This document shows positions 58,572-64,000 of a DNA stretch of 64,000 nucleotides, piece by piece (within the stretch, counting starts at the first letter, position 1; the number at the start of each line of letters is the position of its first letter). A program made the translations under genes and the position numbers. The DNA is taken from positions 992,001-1,056,000 of the forward strand of contig NZ_CP051230.1 of assembly GCF_017792385.1 (NCBI RefSeq), read 5' to 3'. The notes below the pieces were generated by a model. That model was not told the origin of the DNA, searched no databases, and was given only the letters and a program-made list of their open reading frames with translations. The stretch comes from Hyphomonas sp. Lineage in GTDB: Bacteria; Pseudomonadota; Alphaproteobacteria; Caulobacterales; Hyphomonadaceae.

Positions 58572-59825
58572 TCACACCGGCAGTTCTTCATTCCGGGCCA
58601 GCACCTCTCCGGCCAGATAGAGTGACCCGCAGATCAGGATCCGATCGACGCCGGTTGCAGCGGCGGCTTGAAGGGCAGCCTCCAGACTGTCACATGCCGT
58701 TGCCTTCAGGCCGGCCGTCGTTGCGGCCTCGGCCAGCGCCTGTGGCTCGGCTCCTTGATGACTCGGCGCATTCGGCAGCGTGAAAACATCCGGACGAATT
58801 TGCCGGAACGGCATGAAGAAGCCGGTCGAATCCTTGGACGCCAGCATGGCCGAGACCAGGGCCGTCCGCCCCGGAAGGGCTTGCAGCTGTCGCGCGATCG
58901 CACGGGCCGCATGAGGATTGTGTCCGCCGTCCAGCCAGACCTGCTGATCCGGCACCAGAGCGGTCAGAGGTCCCGGGCCGAGCTTCTGCATCCGGGCTGG
59001 CCAGCTGGCCTTTCGGGCGCCCTCGAAAATGGCGGCCTGATCAATACGGGTGGAATTTCCGAACAATTGAACCGCCATGGCCGCCAGCGCAGCATTCGCC
59101 CTCTGGTGTTCCCCCACCAGGCCGAGGTCTTCGGGCATGGCGTCAATGAAGTGCGCCTTCAGCCGGTAGAGCGGCGCACCGACCGCTTCGGCGCGTTTGG
59201 CGATGACTTCGTCACACACTTTGCGCTGGATCGCGGTAAGCGCGGGACAGCCCGGCTTGATGATGCCAGCCTTCTCGCCGGCAATCTTGCGCAGGTCTGA
59301 TCCGAGAAACGCCTTGTGATCAAAATCCACCGGCGTGATGACGCTGAGTGCCGGCTGGTCGATGACATTCGTTGCGTCATAGCTGCCACCAAGACCCACT
59401 TCCAGGATCAACACATCCGCCGGCACTTCCGAAAAGGCGAGCAGTGCCGTTGCGGTCGTGGCCTCGAACTGCGTGATCTCATGGCCCTGAATGGCCCTGT
59501 AGGCGCGTTCCAGCCAATCGATCAGACGGGCATCGTCCACGATCTCTCCGGCAAGCCGGATACGTTCATTGAACCGGACAAGATGCGGACTGGTGAAAAC
59601 ATGCACCTTCAGCCCGGCGGCCTCCATCATGGCGCGCAAGAAGGCGCAGGTAGACCCTTTGCCGTTCGTGCCCGCCACGTGGATGACCGGCGGGAGCCTG
59701 TCCTGCGGACGGCCCAGCAGGTCGAGCGCATTCAGAACGCGCCCGAGCGACAATTCTATTGTCTCTGGATATAGCCCCTCGAACCGCCCCAGCGCCTCGG
59801 CCAGGGCCGGACTGTTACCGATCAA
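58572..59825 (-). CDS. folC: Folylpolyglutamate/dihydrofolate synthase
   Basis: A 417-residue Mur-ligase-fold enzyme adding glutamate to dihydropteroate or folates. The P-loop is HVAGTNGKGSTCAFLRAM and FTSPHLVRFNERI follows; the Mur-type Lys is in VDFDHKAFLG. It starts at TTG 59825, whose last two bases overlap the accD stop (TTGA, 59822-59825), so translation is coupled. It is the last gene of the trpB-to-folC run; trpA-accD-folC is a common alphaproteobacterial order. Confidence 0.95.
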   Translation of the reverse strand: MIGNSPALAEALGRFEGLYPETIELSLGRVLNALDLLGRPQDRLPPVIHVAGTNGKGSTCAFLRAMMEAAGLKVHVFTSPHLVRFNERIRLAGEIVDDARLIDWLERAYRAIQGHEITQFEATTATALLAFSEVPADVLILEVGLGGSYDATNVIDQPALSVITPVDFDHKAFLGSDLRKIAGEKAGIIKPGCPALTAIQRKVCDEVIAKRAEAVGAPLYRLKAHFIDAMPEDLGLVGEHQRANAALAAMAVQLFGNSTRIDQAAIFEGARKASWPARMQKLGPGPLTALVPDQQVWLDGGHNPHAARAIARQLQALPGRTALVSAMLASKDSTGFFMPFRQIRPDVFTLPNAPSHQGAEPQALAEAATTAGLKATACDSLEAALQAAAATGVDRILICGSLYLAGEVLARNEELPV

Positions 59826-60802
59826 GCAGGACTGCCCTTGCTCTTCCCGCTCTTGGCGGCGTGGGTTTTCGGCGGTGTCAGCGAGGCTGGCAGCCGGTCT
59901 TCCACGCGGCGCGCATTCGGCATCAGCATGGACAGAATGTTCGAAATCGTGTCCTTCAGTTTCCGCCGGTCGCAGACAATATCAACCTGTCCCTTTTCGC
60001 GCAGGAATTCAGCGCGCTGGAATCCCTTTGGCAGGCTTTCACGGATCGTCTGCTCGATCACCCGCGGACCGGAGAAAGCGATCATCGCCCCGGGTTCCGC
60101 GATGTGCACATCGCCCAGCATTGCGTAGGAGGCAGACACGCCGCCCGACGTCGGATCCGTCAGAACCACGACATAGGGCAGCTTGGCCTCGGCCAGTTCG
60201 TTGATCGCGAGCGTCGTGCGCGGCATCTGCATCAGGCTCAGCGTCCCTTCCTGCATCCGGGCCCCGCCGGAGGCCGTGAAGACGACAAATCCGGCCTTGC
60301 GTGCCAGTGCCATGTGCGCGGCAGCGACGAATCCCTCACCGGCCGCCATGCCGAGCGACCCGCCCATGAAGGCAAAATCCTGGACAAGCACAACCGTCGG
60401 CACGCCGCCAATCTTGCCATAGGCCGCGACCATGCAGTCTTCCTGAATGATGGGGGCGCCGCCCTGTTCGGATTCCTTCTTGTCGCGGGCTGCGATCTTG
60501 GCTTTCGCGGCCTTCAGGCGCGACGGATACGGCTTGTCGTCCTTGAATTTCAGCGGGTCATGCGGCACCGATGGCAGCTCCAGCGGCTCCCAGCGCTCAT
60601 CGTCGAAAATCAGGCGCAGACGCGTGCGCGGGCTGATGCGAAGATGCGCACCCGCCGGCGTGACATGCCAGTTCTCTTCGAGATCAGTCTTGTAGACGAG
60701 TTCGCCGGACAGCGGACATTTTACCCACAAATCGTCGGGCGTGTCCTTTTTCGCGAGCATGGTCTTCAGGCCCGGCGGGGTGACCTTGGTAATCCAGTTC
60801 AT
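59822..60802 (-). CDS. accD: Acetyl-CoA carboxylase carboxyltransferase beta subunit
   Basis: A 326-residue subunit that, with AccA, transfers CO2 from biotin to acetyl-CoA for malonyl-CoA. The crotonase-fold core is clear (SGGARMQEGTLSLMQM and VVLTDPTSGGVSASYA). The N-terminal zinc ribbon normally has four Cys (CPSC...CPKC); here only Cys29 remains (WVKCPLSGELVYKTDLEEN), so zinc binding is probably lost. Reduced-cysteine versions also occur in other alphaproteobacteria. A Pro/Lys-rich tail closes the protein. Gap to trpA is 29 bp. Confidence 0.96.
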   Translation of the reverse strand: MNWITKVTPPGLKTMLAKKDTPDDLWVKCPLSGELVYKTDLEENWHVTPAGAHLRISPRTRLRLIFDDERWEPLELPSVPHDPLKFKDDKPYPSRLKAAKAKIAARDKKESEQGGAPIIQEDCMVAAYGKIGGVPTVVLVQDFAFMGGSLGMAAGEGFVAAAHMALARKAGFVVFTASGGARMQEGTLSLMQMPRTTLAINELAEAKLPYVVVLTDPTSGGVSASYAMLGDVHIAEPGAMIAFSGPRVIEQTIRESLPKGFQRAEFLREKGQVDIVCDRRKLKDTISNILSMLMPNARRVEDRLPASLTPPKTHAAKSGKSKGSPA

Positions 60803-60831
60803 GCCAGAACCTCCTCGGCGGCAATCAACAC

Positions 60832-61659
60832 TTACGGCTTGGCGATCGTTCTGATCGCCGCGCTCAACTCCTTCGCCAGATCACCCATTCCCCGCGGTGC
60901 CCCGGCAAAATCCCCCGATTCGTGGGCCTTTTCCGCATGGTCCACGAAAGCGGAGCCTACGACAACCCCGTCGGCAATTTTAGCCATTTCTGCAGCTTGA
61001 ACGCCAGTTTTGACGCCAAAACCAACACAGACCGGCAGCCCTGAAACGCGTTTGGCCATTTCAATGTTCCCGGCAATCGCCTGGGGATCAGCGCTTCCGG
61101 CCCCTGTAACGCCCGTCACCGCGACGAAATACAGGAAGCCGCTGGCCCCTTCTGCCACTTTTTGCATCCGTGTCTCATGGGTCGTCGGCGTGGCCAGCCG
61201 GATGACGGACAGGTCATAGGGCGCATAGGCTTCGCGCAACTCGCCATCTTCTTCCGGTGGCAGATCGACGATGATCGTCCCGTCCACGCCCGCCTCATGG
61301 GCGGCCCGCGCAAATGCACCATAGCCCATGCGAAACACCGGATTGGCATAACCCATGATGATGACCGGAGTGGTCTGGTCATCTGCGCGGAACCGTGCCG
61401 CCAGCGCCAGCGTGTCGGTCAGGGTCGTCTTGTTGGCCAGCGCCCTGAGCCCCGCCTTCTGGATGGAGGCCCCATCGGCCATCGGGTCCGTGAAGGGCGC
61501 GCCCAGTTCGATGATGTCAGCGCCATTGTCGCGTAGGGCGCACATGGCGGCATAGCTGGTGTCCAGGTCCGGATCACCGGCCATCAGATAGGAAACGAGA
61601 ACAGCGCGGGACTCGCCGCGCGCCTTGGCGAAAGTGTCTGTAATGCGGGAAACTGGCAT
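60832..61659 (-). CDS. trpA: Tryptophan synthase alpha chain
   Basis: A 275-residue TIM barrel cleaving indole-3-glycerol phosphate and passing indole to TrpB. The catalytic Glu is in IIELGAPFTDPMADG and the Asp in GTIIVDLPPEED; FVAVTGVTG and VCVGFGVKT form the phosphate site. Start at 61659 shares one base with the cutA stop (TGATG). Unusually, three genes separate it from trpB. Confidence 0.98.
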   Translation of the reverse strand: MPVSRITDTFAKARGESRAVLVSYLMAGDPDLDTSYAAMCALRDNGADIIELGAPFTDPMADGASIQKAGLRALANKTTLTDTLALAARFRADDQTTPVIIMGYANPVFRMGYGAFARAAHEAGVDGTIIVDLPPEEDGELREAYAPYDLSVIRLATPTTHETRMQKVAEGASGFLYFVAVTGVTGAGSADPQAIAGNIEMAKRVSGLPVCVGFGVKTGVQAAEMAKIADGVVVGSAFVDHAEKAHESGDFAGAPRGMGDLAKELSAAIRTIAKP

Positions 61660-61979
61660 CAGGTGTCCGTATTTTCGTGAACCCATGCCTCATAAGGCGC
61701 ATTTGCCTGAATGCAAGGCAGCGCAACCATGGCGGGCACATCATAGGGGTGGTGGGTCAGGACCAGCGCCTCAATCCGGTCCCAGTTGGCCTGCGGGGCT
61801 TTCAACCAGAGCACAAACTCGAACGCCTGCTCCACCACATTCTTCCAGCGATAGGTGGAAGAGACCGGGCCTTCCAGATTGGCGCAGGCCGCCAGCCTGT
61901 GCTCGATGGCCGCATCGCCGATCTCCTCGGCCACGCGGCGGGACGGGCAGGTAATGCGAATGAGGAGAAGGTCTGTCAC
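61659..61979 (-). CDS. cutA: CutA divalent-cation tolerance protein
   Basis: A 106-residue trimeric PII-like protein. RRVAEEIGDAAIEHRLAACAN, the strand SSTYRWKNVVE and THHPYDVPAMVALP are the family signature. Start is GTG 61979 with GAGG 6 bp upstream; this gives the usual length, while the longer frame starts at TTG. It was first tied to copper tolerance in E. coli, but its molecular role is unsettled. Overlaps the trpA start by one base, so probably co-translated. Confidence 0.93.
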   Translation of the reverse strand: MTDLLLIRITCPSRRVAEEIGDAAIEHRLAACANLEGPVSSTYRWKNVVEQAFEFVLWLKAPQANWDRIEALVLTHHPYDVPAMVALPCIQANAPYEAWVHENTDT

Positions 61980-62026
61980 AATGGCCTCGTCGATAGAGTG
62001 TCGGATTGCCCGCAAGGGAGCATCTT

Positions 62027-62431
62027 CTAGCCGGTGCGTCCATCCGGTTCATGGCAGACAATGCAAATCTTGTTGCCATCCAGGTCGCGGAAATAGGCGC
62101 CATAGTAATGGGCGTGATAGTGCGGCCGAAGGCTGGGCGCGCCTTCATCGATGCCGCCTGCGGACAGGGCACACGCATGAGCGATGTCGACGCTCTGGCG
62201 GTCAGGCGCCAGCAGGGCCAGCATCTGGCCATTGCCCGGCGCATGCGGCGCACCGTTGAACGGCCGGGCCAGCGCCACGAGGGGCCGGTCATCGCCGGGC
62301 CGGCGCCACATGATGAAGGGATCGGATCGTTCGAACGGAACGCGCGGATAGCCGAGCACCGTCATGACCGGCTCGTAGAATTCCGCAGCGCGCGCCAGAT
62401 CGTTCGTGCCAAGTGTGACATGGGAGATCAT
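62027..62431 (-). CDS. VOC (glyoxalase/bleomycin resistance) family protein
   Basis: A 134-residue vicinal-oxygen-chelate protein. It begins MISHVTLGTNDLARAAEFYE, the first metal-site strand, and ends FRDLDGNKICIVCHEP, with further His residues (HYHAHYYGAYF) as possible metal ligands. The start overlaps the stop of the upstream lipoprotein gene (ATGA, 62428-62431). Substrate unknown: members act on glyoxal adducts, catechols or antibiotics. It is the second of three genes between trpB and trpA. Confidence 0.9.
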   Translation of the reverse strand: MISHVTLGTNDLARAAEFYEPVMTVLGYPRVPFERSDPFIMWRRPGDDRPLVALARPFNGAPHAPGNGQMLALLAPDRQSVDIAHACALSAGGIDEGAPSLRPHYHAHYYGAYFRDLDGNKICIVCHEPDGRTG

Positions 62432-62823
62432 TGGGTGTCTTCCGCGGCCTGTGCGGCAAGTGCCAGCGGATCGCATTGTCCGATCTGCACTGCCGCCATC
62501 GGCACAGCCGACAGGGACCTGCCTTCATAGGGGATCCCGATACCCGCAAGGTCTTCCCAGCCAATACAGTCTTGGCCATCATCATCGCCAACCGGGGCAT
62601 GTGTCCGGCCGCATATGCCGGTATCGGTCCATTCGGCATCCCGCACAAAGGCCGTGCGCGCATCGGCGAAGCAGAGCGCTGTACTGTGCGCAACCAAAGG
62701 AATCCGGTCGCCATTCTGCGCCGCCTCGAAATTCTCCCGCGAGAGCGGAACATAATTGTACTTCGTGGTCGGAACGCAGGCCGAGGCCAGCATCAACACG
62801 CCAAGGGCGAGAACAAGTCTCAC
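62428..62823 (-). CDS. Small lipoprotein inside the trp run
   Basis: A 131-residue lipoprotein (signal MRLVLALGVLMLASAC, Cys at 16). The mature part has four cysteines (CFADART, GICGRTH, QDCIGWED, GQCDPLAL) that may form disulfides. No family is recognised. Start is GTG 62823, overlapping the trpB stop as GTGA (62820-62823), and its own stop overlaps the VOC gene start. The tight coupling means it is made with trpB. Confidence 0.78.
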   Translation of the reverse strand: MRLVLALGVLMLASACVPTTKYNYVPLSRENFEAAQNGDRIPLVAHSTALCFADARTAFVRDAEWTDTGICGRTHAPVGDDDGQDCIGWEDLAGIGIPYEGRSLSAVPMAAVQIGQCDPLALAAQAAEDTQ

Positions 62824-64000
62824 ATTTCCACTCCGAGCGCCTTCGCAACCGAAAAGACATCCTTGTCGCCCCGCCCACACATGTTGAGGATCAGCAGGCC
62901 GTCCTTGCCAAGTTCTGCCGCGACCTCTCCGACGCGGGCAAGCGCATGGGAGGGCTCCAGCGCCGGGATGATGCCTTCGAGCCGCGTACACAGCTGGAAG
63001 GCCTTCAATGCCTCGTCATCCGTGCACGACAGATATTCGGCCCGGCCGGTATCGCGCAGGAAGGCATGTTCCGGCCCGATACCGGGATAGTCCAATCCGG
63101 CGGAAATGGAATGCGCGTCGATGATTTGGCCGTCACCAGTCTGCAGCAGATAGGTCTTGTTGCCGTGCAGGATACCGGGCTGTCCGCCATTGAGCGCTGC
63201 GGCATGCTCACCAGTCTCGATGCCATGTCCGGCCGCTTCAATGCCAATCAGCCGCACGCCCTCATCCTCGAGGAAGGGATGGAACAGGCCGATGGCGTTC
63301 GATCCCCCGCCGATACAGGCCATAACGGCGTCCGGAAGGCGGCCTTCGCGCTCCAGGATCTGGGCCCGTGCCTCCCGGCCAATCACGCTCTGGAAATCCC
63401 GCACCAGTTCCGGATACGGATGTGGTCCGGCTGCTGTGCCGATGCAGTAGAACGTATTGTCGACATTGGTGACCCAGTCACGCAAGGCCTCGTTCATGGC
63501 ATCCTTCAGCGTGCCCGTGCCGGAGGACACCGGCACGATCTCGGCGCCGAGCAACTTCATCCGGAAGACGTTCGGTTTCTGACGCTCGACATCGGTCTCG
63601 CCCATGAAGACCACACAATCCAGCCCGAAGCGCGCGCAGATCGTGGCGGTGGCAACACCATGCTGGCCTGCACCGGTTTCGGCAATGATGCGCGTCTTGC
63701 CCATCCGCCGGGCCAGCAGGACCTGGCCGAGGCAATTGTTGATCTTGTGTGCACCGGTATGGTTGAGCTCGTCACGCTTGAAATAGATCTTCGCGCCGTC
63801 GAAATGCTCGGTCAGGCGTTCCGCAAAATAGAGCGGGGATGGCCGGCCCACATAATGGGCCCACAGGTCATCCATCTCGGCCTTGAATGCCGGATCCTGC
63901 TTCGCCTTGCGATATTCGGCCTCCAGATCGAGGATCAGCGGCATCAGCGTTTCGGCAACATACCGTCCGCCAAACTCGCCAAACCGGCCATTTGCGTCCG
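62820..64000 (-). CDS. trpB: Tryptophan synthase beta chain, partial
   Basis: The gene runs off the right edge; about 393 residues are visible, missing only the first few. The edge already shows GRFGEFGGRYVAETLMP, the usual N-terminal region. The PLP Lys is in NHTGAHKINNCLGQ, with the phosphate loop GGGSNAIG. The enzyme condenses indole with serine. It is the first visible gene of a minus-strand run through to folC; trpF would be expected just outside the window. Confidence 0.98.
   Translation of the reverse strand, partial: DANGRFGEFGGRYVAETLMPLILDLEAEYRKAKQDPAFKAEMDDLWAHYVGRPSPLYFAERLTEHFDGAKIYFKRDELNHTGAHKINNCLGQVLLARRMGKTRIIAETGAGQHGVATATICARFGLDCVVFMGETDVERQKPNVFRMKLLGAEIVPVSSGTGTLKDAMNEALRDWVTNVDNTFYCIGTAAGPHPYPELVRDFQSVIGREARAQILEREGRLPDAVMACIGGGSNAIGLFHPFLEDEGVRLIGIEAAGHGIETGEHAAALNGGQPGILHGNKTYLLQTGDGQIIDAHSISAGLDYPGIGPEHAFLRDTGRAEYLSCTDDEALKAFQLCTRLEGIIPALEPSHALARVGEVAAELGKDGLLILNMCGRGDKDVFSVAKALGVEM

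Noticed and set aside
1..64000. tRNA, rRNA, CRISPR arrays, insertion sequences, prophage or defence genes
   Set aside because: Looked for throughout. No cloverleaf with CCA context, no evenly spaced repeats, no transposase, integrase, nuclease or toxin-antitoxin pair was recognised.

Overview
This is a GC-rich, gene-dense stretch of an alphaproteobacterial chromosome, most likely from the Hyphomonadaceae/Caulobacterales side. Reasons: a RegB-SenC-RegA redox module; a crotonyl-CoA carboxylase/reductase plus ethylmalonyl-CoA mutase pair; a lipoprotein of the Caulobacter CC0125/CC1285 type; an AccD without the usual zinc-ribbon cysteines; and the mutM-ubiE-ubiB-coaBC and trpBA-accD-folC neighbourhoods. 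No rRNA, tRNA, CRISPR array, transposase or phage gene was seen. The window opens inside a fasciclin-domain lipoprotein gene and closes inside trpB; both are truncated by the window edge.

Layout. 1-1602: end of a fasciclin lipoprotein gene, then 1.3 kb without a convincing gene, packed with perfect hairpins and an 82-bp repeat pair. 1603-11800: Rieske oxygenase and AbgT transporter, a YciE/F-type stress protein, lepA, a MerR regulator divergent from a methyltransferase, an ECF sigma factor with an overlapping membrane-protein gene, an enoyl-CoA hydratase, and a globin behind an unknown gene. 11866-20800: tsaD, a TetR regulator, YciI/GST, a sulfotransferase, a PQQ alcohol dehydrogenase, pyrF with a trypsin-like protease, and a DUF350 protein. 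20894-28650: bdhA, a Met/His/Cys-rich metal cluster with a MerP/MerT-like pair, SCO/SenC, RegB, RegA and a TonB receptor. 28653-36967: two glycosyltransferases, then ccr and ecm with an aminotransferase, a SemiSWEET and an unknown membrane protein between them. 37048-49771: a RimB-RimK fusion, an MFS exporter, a lipoprotein, an aldehyde dehydrogenase, maeB, mutS, a flavin monooxygenase and an orphan TAXI protein. 49966-64000: rsfS-rlmH, a BON lipoprotein, gshB, an XRE regulator, mutM, ubiE, ubiB, coaBC, then the minus-strand run trpB-lipoprotein-VOC-cutA-trpA-accD-folC.

How it works together. Much of the window is housekeeping: translation quality (lepA, tsaD, rsfS, rlmH, rimBK), DNA repair (mutS, mutM), cofactor and ubiquinone synthesis (coaBC, folC, ubiE, ubiB, gshB), tryptophan, pyrimidine and malonyl-CoA synthesis. 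A second theme is acetyl-CoA/C4 metabolism: ccr, ecm, bdhA and NADP-malic enzyme fit an organism that assimilates C2 units through the ethylmalonyl-CoA pathway and stores polyhydroxybutyrate. A third is redox and metal sensing: RegBA, SCO, the metal cluster, the globin and the MerR switch.

The points most worth follow-up are the MerP/MerT-like metal cluster beside SCO-RegBA, the RimB-RimK fusion, the three genes lodged between trpB and trpA, a parS-like palindrome at 22094-22109, the SoxR-box-like MerR promoter at 7500-7530, and the hairpin field at 400-1560. I found no clear defence system, biosynthetic cluster or mobile element. Any novelty here is more likely in unusual versions and arrangements of known families than in a wholly new system.
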